Shown here: in pieces, positions 36,290 to 48,932 of the stretch
How the letters are laid out: every line of letters starts with the position of its first letter
Numbering within the stretch: the first letter of the stretch is position 1
Source: Sambucus nigra
Taxonomy: Eukaryota; Streptophyta; Magnoliopsida; Dipsacales; Adoxaceae
Direction of reading: 5' to 3'
DNA length: 64,000 bases
Assembly (NCBI GenBank): GCA_949130495.1
Contig: OX422208.1
Span: 641,164,023-641,228,022 of the forward strand
The notes under the pieces: model-generated
Seen by the model: the letters and a program-made list of their open reading frames with translations, nothing else
The model's database searches: none
What the model was told of the DNA's origin: nothing
Program-made: the position numbers and the translations under genes

Positions 36290-37702
36290 ATGTTGAGGTT
36301 TTCTGCCGAACTCAGTGGTGAAATCAATTGAAACTTTCCCTTTGAATGCAGTTCTAGGTTGATACCACTTAAACATTTATTTAAAGATGTCAGACTTTAT
36401 GAGGAATTCCTCTAATGAAAAGTATGTTATAACTATGGTGGAGTGCTCCTTAAAGTTGTGATTCAACTTGCGCGAGGTTATCATTAGCGAAAATGCTAAT
36501 TTTTCCTGTGAGGGACATCGCATCAACATCTAGTAATGTTTTATCAATGTAGTAAAATAGGGATTAACACCCTTCCTTCTCGTAGACCAAAACCAAACTA
36601 ACTCCATAGTCAAATAGTGAGAGATACATGTAGATCGGATCCCTTAAGTTTGTAATTATGTGCAAGGGTTGAGACTAAGATAACATCTGATCTCCTCACG
36701 TCACTTTGATCACTCATCATTCTAAACTCCATTCTTCTCATTTCGTAATAGCTGAAGGAAAGGTCGACATCACTTAAAAGACTTAGAGATGACGAGTTTG
36801 AGTAGTGCGAGCATTTTCGGTAGCCTTTGAACATCTCTGACTTTCTTGGGTGGTTTAATGATCCATATAGCCTCAATTTAATTGGGATTTACTTATATTC
36901 CTCTCTAGCTTACCAATTAATCAGGGAACTTTCTAAGTTGTACCTCAAAGAGAATTCAGTTGCATTGATATTCATTTTGTAGTATTGAAGGACTTCGAAA
37001 GTCTTTCCATATTTTAAGGGGGATCACCTTTCATCTAACTATTTATAAGAAAATTACGTTGTATACCTCTATGGTATTGCCCAACCGATGCTTAAATTTT
37101 TTGTAACTGACTGCTGGTAGGTTGCTCCTACATTTTTGAGTTCGAAGGCATCACTGTGTGTAGGAGTAAAAGCCATATATAATGATGAAAGACATTTTTT
37201 GCAGGGAGATTCTTAACATATGGATATTAAGGTATCCTGAATAAAACTCTAAACAACTTATTCATTCGTAAATGGATGTAACATCGTCTAACATGTCAAT
37301 TTTTAGTAGAGGGAAGCTATTGTTGGGACATACTTTATTTAGGTAAGTGAAGACAATGAAAACTATCCACTTTATATCGTTCTTCTTAACCATAACCGAG
37401 TTTGAGAGCTAATTTGGGAATTAAAATTATTTGAGGGACCTTGCCACTAGAATTTTCCCAACTTCTTCTTCCATTGCCTTTACCTACACATGGGTTTTTC
37501 GTTGTGCCTTATATATTATCGATATTAAGGTCGGGTTAATATGAATCTTATGGCTTGATACTTCGGGATCAAGGCCAGACATATCATATGGCATCTTATG
37601 GCACACGTCTCGATTTTCCTTTCTCTACGCTCTCTTTCAAGGATGGATGCTTATACACAAACCTATTATATGCCTCTATACCATTATCTCCTTTATCACT
37701 GA
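36290..37702 (-). pseudogene. Gypsy element E: reverse transcriptase and RNase H region, heavily broken
   Basis: Minus-strand reading from 37702: YDMSGLDPEVSSHKIHINP (entry to RT), EEEVGKILVA, VMVKKNDIKW, then FELKNVGATYQ near 37130 (RT motif region of plant Gypsy elements), and YNLESSL near 36900. Further on are NHPRKSEMFKGYRK-like and LSLLSDVDLSF segments (RT thumb/connection), and near 36330 GKFQLISPLSSAEN, corresponding to the start of RNase H. Many stops and frame changes occur. The upstream part of the same polyprotein is at 46430-48860, separated by insertion of D. No integrase or 3' LTR is seen, since the fragment ends at the junction with C. Confidence 0.7.
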
Positions 37703-38695
37703 TGAGAGTGCGCTTTTGTTCAAATAAAGAAATTATTTAGTTAAACTCGATTTTTCAATTAAATCCTTAAACATTCATCTAGGTGTGATTGAAGACAATA
37801 TAATCATGCAAGAATCATTCAATCACAAACAAACACACAAATGAGGAAAAATCCCCCAAAGGGGCAAAACCTTTTATTTTCACTATAATTTGTAAAGAAT
37901 GGTTTCCACGGATTATACTGAAAACAAGAGTGACATACGAAATACCCTCAGGTGTCGGTTCAGATGTCGTCAGCTAAAATTTCTTGCAAGAACTCCAGAT
38001 GGGCAGCAATGGAAAAGAGTCGTCTTCTCCACAAGTTACTTCAAATGAGTAAAAACGATCCTTTGAAGGTTTAAAGATTCACACACATATTTAGGAATGG
38101 TATTGTGAACAAAAAGGCATAAAACCTTAAAAACTTGAAGTCTGTTTTCTGGGTTGTAAATCGCAAAAACGTGTACGAAAAAGACTTGAAAAAATGTGCA
38201 AAAAGAACACGGATATTTATACTAAAATCGAGGCAGCGTCGTCGCTCGAATGACATAGGCATGTCGCTCTAATGAGACACACGTGTCGCTCGACATGCTC
38301 ATGTCGAGATCGCGCGAGCGATGTCGTTCGAACGAGCTCGATGACCGAAAAAGCTCGGTTCTACTCTTGGAAAAATTTCTGCTTTTGTGTCAAAAACAAA
38401 TCAGACTTCGAAAAATATTTGCTAAAAAATTCTCAAATATTTATGTCAATATTAAAAACTCCAATAAACCATTTTACCTAAAACGCGAAGTGGAGTAGTG
38501 GGAACGGTTGAGCAGCATGTCGCATGAAGCATGATGCACGTGAAGATGGTGGATGCATGGATTCGGATCAAGGCCGGTATGGATGATCGTGTTGACATGC
38601 CGAATGTAGTGATATAAGACATACATTCTGTGAGCTAGGACAAATAGAAAATTCCTAGATTCTACCCCGGACATTTATAAAATTATGTCCTTACA
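37703..38695 (-). repeat. Element D 3' LTR
   Basis: 993 bases, paired with 45463-46425. A motif cluster (GTCGCTCGAATGAC, GTCGCTCTAATGAG, GTCGCTCGACATG, GTCGTTCGAACGAG; 38228-38345) lies directly upstream, in minus-strand sense, of a TATA box (TATAAATA, 38214-38221). The differences from the other LTR are many small changes, so D is older than A. Confidence 0.9.
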
Positions 38696-40264
38696 AATCT
38701 CCCCTATGTCTATGCCGGTACATACATAAAAAATCCGAATTATGATATCTCCATAAAGCAAATGACATATAAGATAATATCCACATTAAACCCTCAAACT
38801 GAGAATACTAACTGACATGTCGTCAATCAAACTTCAACATCTTTCAAATCTTCAACTTTTTAGAAACTCCCAAAGCTTTTCTCATTAGGGTGTGCAATCC
38901 AATAATCATCAATTTTGTACCTACACACATGAGATAAAGCAGATACCCGTGACACACAAAAGCTTGAAATATAATGACATGCAAAAATCAAAGATCAATT
39001 AAGCTTTAGCAAGTCATTGATAAATCAACCAAATAATTCTCCCCCATAATTCATTCTCTCCCTTTTTATGATGTCCCCAAATAGACAGATATGAGAAGCA
39101 CAACTAAATGCAAATAGATAATGTTATAAGGTAATAAACTTTTTATTTTTTAAATTTTCAAGTTTTTTTCACACAAAATATACAACAAAGAATCACACCA
39201 TGAAATAACACAAAAACAACCAAGTCGATGATAGCGAAAATGTAGGGTTGTGAGAAAATTTGATAGGAAAATCAATGCATACAAACATAACATATGTGCA
39301 CGATGACTATCGGATACTTATAAAAAAATGAACTCAACATCCTCCTTGGGTGTAAAAAGATGGAATTATAAGAAATTGACTCAATCAAATCAGCAAATCA
39401 AAGCTCAAAGTGATTTCCACACCAATAACGTCCAAAACTTTTTAATGCTTTTTCCAGACTTTCACGGAAGTGCAAACCCGTTTAAATTCTCCAACCAAAT
39501 TCCCTTAGATTTATATTTTTATTAGAGGTGATATAAATTCTCAAACATTGGAGAATTGATGGTGAAACCTAATGGCCCATATTCGGCATGTATTTCTTTT
39601 TATTGACTTTAAATTTTTTTCGGCTCTTTTAACCTCTTTGGACCCCGGATAATTAAAATTCCTCAATTTTCTTTGGTCCAATTTAAATGATGGCTTAATC
39701 TCCAAGGATAGATGAGTACCTTTCGCATCCCTTCATCGTTTTCAAATAAAGAACACAAACTCACCAAATGATTTTTACATACATTCCAATCTTGTCAAGT
39801 TTTATCATATATGGTTTGTTGAATAGACATAATTGAGATGGAAACACTCAAGCCAATATGTGATAGACAAGTGCAATAATAAAATAAAGTCGTGCATGTG
39901 TGCAATAAAGGAGATAAGGATCCAAGCATGAAAAAGGATATCACTAATCTCATCTCAAAGACTCCAACCAATGTAAAGCACATGGGTGAAATGATGTAGC
40001 GTCTCAAATCACTATCAAACAGTCACGTAAAAAATGGAAATGGAAGTTGTGGCTCGTCTATCTAAAATGCTCATCCATAAGAGGTGTAAACAAAATACAA
40101 AAATCTTTTTGTGCTTTTCTAAAAATTTTATTAGAAAGAAAATCTTTTTGGATTTTTAGAAAAATATATACAAAGCAAAAAATAATACAAATGATAAAAA
40201 CTAGCAATAGGAATCATGATATGAACATGACAATGCATCCTATCCTAGACATGGACCAACCCCC
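38696..40264 (-). other. Element D spacer between pol and 3' LTR
   Basis: No reading frame I can assign. It contains the polypurine tract at the LTR. A second tract lies at 39038-39066 (minus: AAAAAGGGAGAGAATGAATT, then ATGGGGGAGAA), and the hairpin block at 39690-39735. Length and place would fit a former envelope-like third gene as in SIRE elements, but no homology is visible to support that. Confidence 0.55.
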
Positions 40265-40899
40265 TCAGTCAACTGTGAAAATACCTAAACACTTCCTAAG
40301 ACTCTCGTATCTAAGCGCATCTAAAGGCTTCGTCATAATATCGGCTAACTGGAGGTCGGTAGACACATAACTCAGGGTTACGACCTTCTGTTCAACTAAC
40401 TCATGAATAAAGTGCTCGCGTATCCTAATGTGTTTTGTGCGCGAATGCTGGACTGGATTGTGGGGTATGTGTATTGCGCTCGTGTTATCATAAGAGATGG
40501 TCATGGTTTCTTTTGATATCCCATAATCCTCCAGCATCTGCTTCATCTACAGAAGTTATGTGCAGCAACTTCCGATGGCTATGTACTCAGCCTTCGCAGT
40601 GGAAAAAGAGATGGAGTTTTGCTTCTTGCTCAACCAAGAGACAAGAACATAACCAAAGAAGAAACACCCACCAGAAGTGCTCCTACATCCATATGCATCC
40701 CCAACCCAGTCAACATCCGAGTATGTGAACAAACGATCAGTGGTATCAAAGGAATACGAAATTCCATGGGAGAGAGTCCCACTTACGTATTTGATAATAC
40801 GTTTAAGATCAAGTAAGTGTGACTCTTTAAGGGATGCCTGATATCGCGCACAGACTCCAACACTAAAGGCAATGTCGAGATGACTAGAAGTCAGATAGA
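40265..40899 (-). pseudogene. Element D pol: RNase H
   Basis: This part removes RNA from the RNA/DNA hybrid during reverse transcription. The catalytic carboxylates expected for Copia RNase H are visible: YSDVDWVGD (Asp), [10 protein letters not shown] (Glu) and TISYDNTSAI (Asp). The C-terminus HIRIREHFIHELVE, then YVSTDLQLADIMTKPL and LRKCLGIF are standard for the family. One in-frame stop lies between 40547 and 40556. The reading ends with TGA at 40265. It belongs to the same polyprotein as the RT upstream. Confidence 0.85.
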
Positions 40900-41720
40900 G
40901 AAGACTGCCTATCATACTCCGATACAATGTTTGCTCAACGTCCTTGCCTGAAGTGTCCTTACTAAGCTTTGTAGATATACTCATAGGTGTACGTGCGTTC
41001 TTAGAAGAGTCCAAACCAAATTTCTTCACTAGGTCTCTAGCATACTTGGATTGGGATATGAACATCGCATCCTCTAGTTGACGAACCTGGAGACCAAGGA
41101 AGAAAGTAAGCTCACCTACCATGCTCATCTCAAACTCACTTTTCATTTCCTCCTCAAAGTGGTGAGCATTATGGGAGCACGTGGACCTAAAGACTATGTC
41201 GCCCACATAAACCAGGGTAACCAAAATAGCACCGTCATCTCTCCTGACGAACAATGTCATATCAACTCCCCCTCTCTTGAAGCCACGGGCTAAGAGATAG
41301 GAAGTAAGCCTCTCGTACCAAGCATGGGGTTCTTGCTTCAAACCATACAAGGCTTTCCTAAGATAGTAGATGTGCTCTGGGTGCTTTTGGTCTTCAAACC
41401 CTTTTAGTTGTTCCACATAAACTTCCTCCTGTAGAATGACATTTAGAAAGGCACTCTTAATATAGCTTGAAGTGCAAATGACATGCGATGGCGAGTAGTA
41501 AGTAGATGGACTCAAGCCTCACAACTGGAGCGAATGTCTCCCCAAAGTCTACACCCTCTATCTGTGTGTAGCCTTAAGCGGCCATCCTAGCCTTGTTTCT
41601 GATTATGGTACCATTTTCATCCATTTTATTCTTAAAAATCCACATGGTACCTATCACATTAGTCTCACTAGGTCGAGGAAGTAATACCTAGACATAATTC
41701 TTTCTAAATTGAAGTAAATC
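40900..41720 (-). pseudogene. Element D pol: reverse transcriptase with lost catalytic residues
   Basis: Segments [30 protein letters not shown], then, after a frame change near 41515, [40 protein letters not shown] and [12 protein letters not shown] follow the Copia RT order. Two metal-binding Asp positions are changed: the DVKSAFLNG site reads SYIKSAFLN, and the YVDD box reads YVGD (41198-41209). The enzyme would be dead even without the stops and the frame change. The family normally copies element RNA into DNA in the cytoplasmic particle. Confidence 0.9.
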
Positions 41721-42900
41721 ATCTTGCAACACAGAGATCCAGTGTTCATCCAGGATTATTTCTTTATAGTTCTTGGGCTCGACTTTAGATGTGTAGTTGA
41801 CATGGCTAACAACATTCTCTAGCTGAGCACGAGTCTTGACCCGTAGGGTGAGATCTCCTAGTATAGAAGGATCGTGAATCTTGCAAACCCAAGAAGGTGT
41901 GTCCCCTAGAACAGGAGTAGGGTCCACCCTGGATATGGGAGACACACTGGAATCATCAAAAGGGAGTGTGTCTTCCTCACTCAAATGGGTGGAGTCAACA
42001 GACGTCAATGGTTCGTCATCTTGCACAGTAACGTTTATTGAATCCATTACGTTATAGATCTTCACGTTAAAAACTCGGTATGCTCTACTATTTAATGAAT
42101 ATTGTAGCAATATTCCCTCGTCGCTTCAGGAGTCAAACTTTCCTAATTGCTATTTATCCTATAGGATGTAGAATTTACTCCCCAAAATACGGAAATATGC
42201 AAGGTTGGGCTTCTTTCTATTCCATAATTCATATAGAATTTTAAAAGTGTTTGGATGAAGGTAAACCCTATTCACCGTATGTCATGAAGTAGACACTGCC
42301 TCTGCCCAAAATCTCCTAACAACTGTACGACCTAAAAGCATATATCTAGTCATTTTCTGAATCGTCCTATTTTTTCTCTCAACAATCCCATTTTACTGAG
42401 GAGTCTTCACAGCAGAAAACTCATATTTGATTCCTAGGCTATCACAGTAAAGATCTACTTTTTGCTCCGTAAATTCAGTGTCGTTGTCACTACGCATTAT
42501 ATTGATAGTGACACCGTGTTGGTTTTGTAGGACACGACACTTGGTCGTCAGAAACTCAACAGCATCTGATTTTTCCCTCAGAAATCCCATGATAGAATAT
42601 CTGGAGAAATCATCTACCATCACTAAGATGTACCTCTTACCGCCCAGACTCTCGGTACGAGTAGGACCCATGAGATCCATATGTATCAACTCAAGTACTC
42701 GTGAAGTGGTAATGGAATTCAACTTCCCACGGGGGCTAGGAATTTGATTTCCCAACTGACAGGGTCCACAAACCGTGGAAGTTGGTTTTTCAAGTGTTGG
42801 TAAGCCACGTACTAGGTTCCTTTTAGCTAATCGCGTAAAATCTCTAAAGTTCATGTGACCTGGACGCTAGTGCCACATATCCATGGGAGTGATCATGGCT
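41721..42900 (-). pseudogene. Element D pol: integrase and integrase-RT linker
   Basis: The zinc-binding HHCC part spans WH-stop-RPGHMNF (the stop at 42864 could come from CAG) and CGPCQLGNQ. The catalytic core shows LIHMDLMGP (first Asp) and IMRSDNDTEF (second Asp). After a stop at 42393 follows NGIVERKNRTIQ (Glu). The acidic Ser/Thr-rich linker 41800-42110 (DDSSVSPISRVDP) then leads to the RT. All three DDE positions are retained. Integrase joins the DNA copy to the chromosome. Stops at 42864, 42393 and about 42111 break the frame. Confidence 0.85.
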
Positions 42901-43300
42901 CTGTTGCAGACAAGTGAAGATTTGGGCACAGTCCCATAGCAATTATCCTTTGTCCTCACCCCTTGCACCAAAAATTTATCGGCTTGATTATAAACATTAC
43001 ATGTGTCCCGATCAAACTTTACGGTAAAGCCAGAGTCGCACAGCTGGATAATGCTTCGAAGGTTTGCTTTCAAACCTTTGACGTAAAAAACATTCTCTAG
43101 CTTAGGAAATCCTGGTAACTCTACAGTACCTTGTCCTACGATGCTAGACTTTCTCCCATCTCCAAAGGTGTCTTTACCTTCCTTATGATCTTCTACTTAG
43201 GTAACAAATGAGACATCACCGATCATATATCTGGATTATCCACTATCGAAATACCACTGTGAGTTATTTTATTCTTTAAGAGCAACATGAGCAATAAGGG
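42867..43300 (-). pseudogene. Element D pol: aspartic protease and pre-integrase region
   Basis: The active site reads QWYFDSG, then a stop, then SRYMIGD (DSG at about 43244-43252). The Copia norm is W-Y-x-D-S-G-C-S-x-H-M. The following GQGTVELPGFPKLENVFYVK matches the second half of the protease. Residues from 43073 (LRSIIQLCDSGFTVKF) belong to the GAG-pre-integrase domain. A TAG joins two open stretches at 42864. Confidence 0.8.
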
Positions 43301-43463
43301 CTTTTACGTCGTGCCTAGGCACCCAAGATGAGGTAGCCTTTTATTTGCCCTTTTCAATGTAGGTTCTCGTCAAATTTTTGGAAGAATTCGCTGACGGAAG
43401 GGAAATCCATTGGAATTCTTCTGTTAAACTCTGAGATGTGGCGACTAGGAACTCAACCTGCTC

Positions 43464-45361
43464 TCAAACGCTCAAGAAATCTCTAGTGATAGGTGGCGGA
43501 GCAGTAGTACATCGTGTCTGACCTAAACTATAGCAAAACTCCCTGAGGTGGCCCTTTCTCTTGCAGTAAGTACAAAAGTACATAGTCTTAGGTTGACCTT
43601 GGTTTGCTTTTCTTGGTCGAACTCTCCTTCGTGGTTTTTGACGATGGTCATATGGAGTTATGGTAAACTTAGGAACTGGTCCAGGTGAAATTTGGGATGT
43701 GGAGGCACCATCAAAACATATTCCCTTCCTTTCACCAAAACCTAAGGCGGGACCGAGGAGCATCTTTCCCATCTTTCTAGATCTGTCCTCGATTTGAACC
43801 TTGACTTCCCGTGCTTTCTCAAGATCATGAGTAAGTTGGGATATAAGGGATTCAAGTTTCTTTCGAGTCTCCAGGGAGGAATGGAGCTCACTCGTAAGAC
43901 TAGCCACTTGATTAGTCAAGTCCCCTTTCTCTTTCTTAAAACAACTCTCTCTTCAAATAGTCTCTCTCTTTCTCTAAACTGGCTTTCTCTCTCAACACAG
44001 GCAGACCCTCTCTCTCTCAAGGTAGTTCAGGTAGAGGACTCTCTCTCTCTCGCTTCTCCTAAATCTTCTTCTAAAGCGGTGATCCTAAGAACTACACTTT
44101 GTTACACTTATTGTTTTTAAATGGCTCAGTATATAACTCAGCATAGGCGTGTTGTTGATTACTCTCGTTCTCACTTGCAACATCCTCCCCCTCTCTCACT
44201 TCGTTCTCACTTTTGAGGTGTCCCTGTGAAGTAGCATCCTCATCGTCGTGAGGATCACTAGAGGTACTCACATGACTAGCCATGAATGCGGTGATGTTAC
44301 ACTCATGCGATGACTCATCTTCAGAGTCCGCCGACTCGACCTCACTATTATCACTAAGGGTAGCGTTAAGGACAACTTTGCCCTTTTCTTTAGCAAGTCT
44401 GTTCAGCCTAGTAGAAGACTCAAAAGATCTATGACCCTTATCGTCACACTCATAACATCTCTCACCGTCTTTCGTAGGAGGGTCTTTAAAATCTTTTTCA
44501 TTTTTCTTCTCAAACTTATTTTTCTCAAAATTCTTTTTATCTTTGAAATTTCCATTTTTCTTAAAATTGAGAATTTTCTTGAAATTGTTTGCAAACAAGG
44601 ACAAATCATCTAAATCAAGGTCACACTCGGAATCTGACATTTCTTTCTCCCTTTTTCTAGATGACTCTACTCTCTCTCTTACCGACCCCTCACTCTTTCT
44701 ATACTGGGGGCATGAAGTGCAATTCCCTTATCTTTTGGTTTAACAGACTTAAGAAACATGTCAATCTCAAAGGTTTGTAAGTCTCCAAGAAATGCCTCTA
44801 ATTTAAGCGTGTTTAAATTACCCATAGAATTTAGCATAGTGACTTTAGGGATAAAACGCTTAGGTAGTGATCTTAGAATCTTTTTAACAACTCTAGCATT
44901 AAGAATGTGTTCACCAAGATTAAAGCTAGTGTTTACAATATCAGATAATCTAGCATATGATTCATCAAAACATTCAGACTCAAGCATGGTGACAGTTTCA
45001 AATTGAGTTGCTAAGTTTTGCAATTTTGATTCTTTCACGACATTAGTCTGCAAAATATTCCATGCCTCTTTTGATGTGGTACACGTCATTATCCGTCGAA
45101 ACTCGTCAGATGTGACGGATCCAGAAATAGCATTAAGACCCTTAGAGTTAAAGGATGACCATTTAAATTCATCTTCAGTCCATACAGTCACAGATTTTAT
45201 ATTTGTCACGTTGTCAATAGTGATGGAGGGAGGTGTCCACCCTCTTTCAACCAAAATCCAAACTCTTTCATCTATGACTTTTAGAGCAGATTTCATACGG
45301 GCTTTCCAAAAGGCATAATTTGTCACGTCAAAAACTCACATTTTATTATATAATTTCTCCA
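43464..45361 (-). pseudogene. Element D gag polyprotein, broken by frameshifts
   Basis: The minus-strand ATG at 45359-45361 (MEKLYNKM, then stop) and a second possible start at 45326 lead into DUF4219/UBN2-type gag (NYAFWKARMKSALKVIDERV, WTEDEFKW, FETVTMLES, ARLSDIVNTSFNLGE). From 44640, in another frame, comes an acidic/Lys-rich part with the first knuckle CYECDDKGHRSFES, which has Ser in place of the last Cys. Then comes a coiled coil (43800-43919) and an intact knuckle CTYCKRKGHLREFC near 43530-43570. Overall order equals that in element A, which supports A as a pol-less relative. At least two frame changes and several stops are present. Confidence 0.85.
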
Positions 45362-45447
45362 TTTTGAATTCAAAAATCAATTTTTTAGAAAATTGATATC
45401 TTTTAGAAAAATTTTGCGGAAAATTACACGGTATAATTGTGTAATTG

Positions 45448-45461
45448 GCTCTGATACCAAT
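45448..45461 (-). promoter_or_regulatory. Primer-binding site of element D
   Basis: The minus strand reads TTGGTATCAGAGCC, matching the initiator-Met tRNA 3' end, one base inside the LTR end. Unmutated. Confidence 0.9.
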
Positions 45462-45462
45462 T

Positions 45463-46425
45463 TGAGAGTGTACTTTTGTTCATACAAAGAAATTATTTAA
45501 TTAAACTTAGTTTTTCAATTAAATCCTTAAACATGCATCTAGGTATGATTGAAGATAATATAATCATGCAAGAATCATTCAATCATAAACAAACATACAA
45601 ATGAGGAAAAATTCCCCAAAGGGGCAAAACTTTTTATTTTCACTATAATTTGTAAAGAATGGTTTACACGAATTTTACTGAAACACAAGAGTGACATACG
45701 AAATACCCTCAGGTGTCGATTCCAATGTCGTCGACTGGAATTTCTCGCAAGAAATCCAGATGGGTAGTAATGGAAAAGAGTCAGCTTCTCCACAAGCTGC
45801 AGATGAGTAAAAATGATCATTTGAAGGTTTAAAGATTCACACACATATTTAGGAATTGTATTGTGAATAAAAAGGCATGAAACCTTAAAAACTTGAAGTC
45901 TGTTTTTTAGGCTGTAAATCGTAGAAACGTGTACGAAAAAGACTTGGAAAAATGTGCACAAAGGACACAGATATTTATACAAACATCGAGGCGGCGCCGT
46001 CGCTCGAACGAGATCGCGCGACATGCTCATGTCGCTTGAACAACAGATCGATGTCGTTTGAACGAGATCGACGACCAAAAAAGTCCGCTTCTACACTTGG
46101 AAAAATTTCTGCTTTTGTGTTAAAAACAAATCAGACTTTGAAAAATATTTTCTAAAAAATTCCCAAATATTTATGCAAATATTAAAAACTCCAATAAACC
46201 ATTTTACCTAAAACGCGAAGTGGAGTAGTGGGAATGGTTGAGCAGCACATCATATGAAGCATGGTGCACGTGAAGATGGTGGATGCATGGATTCGAATCA
46301 AGGCCGTCGTGGATGATCGTGTTGACGTGCCGAATGTAGCGGTATCAGACATACATACTATGAGCTAGGACAAATAAAAAATTCCTAGATTCTACCCCCG
46401 ACATTTATAAAATTATGTCCTTACA
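45463..46425 (-). repeat. Element D 5' LTR
   Basis: 963 bases, start and end as in the 3' LTR. TATAAATA (minus) near 45971-45978 follows the motif cluster at 45990-46075 (GTCGCTCGAACGAG, GTCGTTTGAACGAG, CATGTCGCTTGAAC). The shorter length relative to the other LTR is partly due to fewer motif units. Confidence 0.9.
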
Positions 46426-46429
46426 ACTA

Positions 46430-47445
46430 AGCTCTCATTTAGGGTCCTTAGCTAGCGATCCGAATTGTTGTCGTCTCGATGATGAAGCTTATCCCCCATT
46501 TTCTCCCTAGACGACCTTAACCCCTGTTATTTTAAGGTCATATTTAATATTCAAAATTTTCCTAAATTTGGTACCTCTCTTATGGCTCGTAGTGAAATAG
46601 TGCTTTACCCCTAGATGCCAAAAGGACGGAAACCAGTTATTATTTTCACTATCGGTGAGAGAGTTGTCAATGACATATTTTTTATATGGTTGAGAGTCAT
46701 CGAATGCAAATTCTTGCGATGGTTCCATGACTTTGTCGAGGGGTCCACCCTCCACTGTAGTTCTTCCACTACCTTGTCCTTTTTAAGTCTTATGGCCACG
46801 CTAAATCCTTATCGAGTAGAAGATTAATTCTCAAATGTATCCATTACCCCTGATTGGTGATGCATCCTTTTTCGAGGTAGATGGAATAACCTTCAATGCT
46901 TGGATCCATCCTTTTTCCAGGATCGCATTGTATGATGATTCAATATCTCCTACTAGAAATTTAAGCAACTTTGATATATTCCCATTATGTACTAGAAGCG
47001 CCATTTTCCTAGAGGTATTTTCATTCTTCCAGTGAATCCAACCAAAAGGATGGTTGCCTGTTTAAGATCTTTAATTTCCAAGTTCAGCTGATTGAAAAAC
47101 TTGAGTTACATTACCTTCAAAAAATTTCCTGGTTCACTGGTAACTTATCTACATTCCAGTTAGCAATTCTGAGCTTGATTACTAGTGCGTCATAATGAAA
47201 TCCTGACTCCAACCAAGTCTTCCTCAGTAAAGACTATTTTCTTGGGATGGTTTATTTCCTCTCATCAACACATCTTACCAACGATGGGCTTGGTATAATA
47301 TATTTGGAAGGCATCTACTACTGTGGAGATTTTGTTCAATTCCATTATTACAACATTTCCTTTTATCTTATTAGGGCTTAAGGCTTTGTGGATGATTGCA
47401 AACTCATCTCGTAACTCGTCGTCTTCTAGGATATATCTGGATTTT
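46430..47445 (-). pseudogene. Gypsy element E: protease region and linker to RT
   Basis: Minus-strand reading shows FLVGDIESSYNAILEKGWIQ, then LKVIPST near 46860-46990, the usual segment (family form F-x-V-x-(D/N)-x-x-S-x-Y-N-x-I-L-G-R-x-W-(I/L)) at the end of the protease domain. The active-site motif upstream is eroded (VHNGNIS area near 47000). The following acidic linker contains IDNSLTDSENNNWFPSF. Stops are frequent. At 46425 the reading is cut by element D and resumes at 37702 with the RT entry. Confidence 0.65.
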
Positions 47446-48880
47446 GGTCTCACTCTTTAGGACCTTTGTCTTCCTTCTTCTTAACGTAGGCATCCAAGTG
47501 TCCTTCTTGGGCCAGCTCTTCTAGATGCGACTTAAGCACCTTATAATTCTCTGCCCAGTGCCCGTGCTCTATGTAGTAGGAATATCTCATGGTTACTTTT
47601 CTCTTGGAAGGGTCACCTGCTATCTTTCTCGTCCACTTGAAATATCATTAATCCTTGATCTTGGTCAAGATATTGTATATTTGTTCTTTAAAAATGGTGT
47701 TAATGGAAGAATAATCTTTTTTGGGATCTGACTTCTCGTCTTCCTTTGGTCTGCCACTCTTCTTGTTCCCCATTTATGGGAGCGATCTCCTTATCTCCTA
47801 TTTTGTTCGCCTTCGGTCGAACATTATCCTAGTGTGTGCTTGTGACCACATCTTCCATTTTTTAATATTACTTAATCCTAGACATTAGGTCATTGACAGA
47901 AATCACTTTCTTCTTGGTGATGGATTGATAAAATATTAAACTATTTGACAGGTCGATCTTAAATGAGGATACCGTCACGTGTTCGATGTCCCAATATCTT
48001 CGAGCATATTTTCATAAGGATTTTTCTGTAGACTGATGAGTGAATACATCCTCTTTAGATAGGTGTTGATGACTATTAACCTTGCAGTGAAGGTCTTTAC
48101 GATTTGTTTAAATGTGATAATTTTTTAAACCATTTTTACACTTCGTCCCTCAACCTTTAAAGGAAATATCTCGCACATTAAAGGTTTATTATTGTTCCAA
48201 AGCTTTATGTCTTTGCGGTACTAGAAAATATGATATGTGGGATGTATCTTATAATCATTTATCTTGAACCTGGGTGCAGTGAACTTCTTAGGTGGTTCAA
48301 AGTCTTCAATCGTCTGTGTGAATGATGACTTTCTTTAGAAGGTGAGGGATCTTCTGGCCAGTTCATTGGATGGCCCATCGATGAGCAGGATATTCATCAA
48401 TCTCCCTTCGTATGAGATTAAAAGGTCCTTACCATGACGATTGAGGTGGTGATCTCCTTTCGTAGGAATGATCTGGGTCTCATCGTGAACTCCTACCTTA
48501 ATTCCGAGTTTTACTCATCGGAAGGATAAGGTGCAGGTGATCTATTATTTCTTGCATTTGTCTCTATGGATATCTTATTCCATCCTATCTAGATGGCATT
48601 GGCGGTGAGCATTTTCATCTTGTTGGTGGCGTGTGTCTACTTTCTATTTGCGAAGGCACTTCTCGTAAGTGTTTACGAGCCACGATATTTGGTAAAAATG
48701 TGGTGGCTCATTTCTCTCCACTATTTTCTCTTAATATAGACAATAGGGAGATCTAGAGGTATTATGATTTTGACTGGGTCTAATCATAGATCTGACCTTG
48801 GGAGGGACATATTCATCGTGGTTGTCTTGATGATCAGCATGACAGTGAATGCTCATTATGTACATGAGAAATGATCATTG
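47446..48880 (-). pseudogene. Gypsy element E: gag, broken
   Basis: The segments are FTAPRFKINDYKIHPTYHIF and LWNNNKPLMCEIFPLKVEG (48100-48300; Retrotrans_gag capsid domain), then TYLKRMYS and LQKNPYENML. Further downstream YIEHGHWAENYKVLKSHLEE and EGHLDAYVKKKEDKG (47460-47590) represent the His-rich nucleic-acid motif that ends plant Gypsy gag, with the Cys residues lost. Same organisation as element F. Multiple stops and frame changes. It starts just after the primer site at 48913. Confidence 0.7.
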
Positions 48881-48912
48881 TTGGCTAGTAAGGTTGAGAA
48901 ATAAAACTCGTT

Positions 48913-48929
48913 TCCCACAAACAACGTCA
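48913..48929 (-). promoter_or_regulatory. Decayed primer-binding site of element E
   Basis: The minus strand reads TGACGTTGTTTGTGGGA. The common plant Gypsy leader is TGGCGCCGTCTGTGGGA, so there are four differences, all C-to-T or G-to-A. Confidence 0.7.
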
Positions 48930-48932
48930 ATT

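Larger units (their letters stand above)
37703..46425 (-). mobile_element. Element D: full-length Copia-type retrotransposon with gag and pol
   Basis: LTRs at 45463-46425 (5') and 37703-38695 (3') start, on the minus strand, TGTAAGGACATAATTTTATA and end CTCTCA. Flanking 5-base sequences are ACTGA (37698-37702) and ACTAA (46426-46430), a target duplication with one G/A change. A primer site for initiator-Met tRNA (TTGGTATCAGAGCC on the minus strand, 45448-45461) and a polypurine tract (GGGGAGATT at 38696-38704) are present. Order gag-protease-integrase-RT-RNase H defines Ty1/Copia. The large two-knuckle gag and the 1.6-kb spacer after pol recall the SIRE/Maximus group, but I cannot confirm the clade. 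Multiple stops and frameshifts show it is now inactive. Confidence 0.9.
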
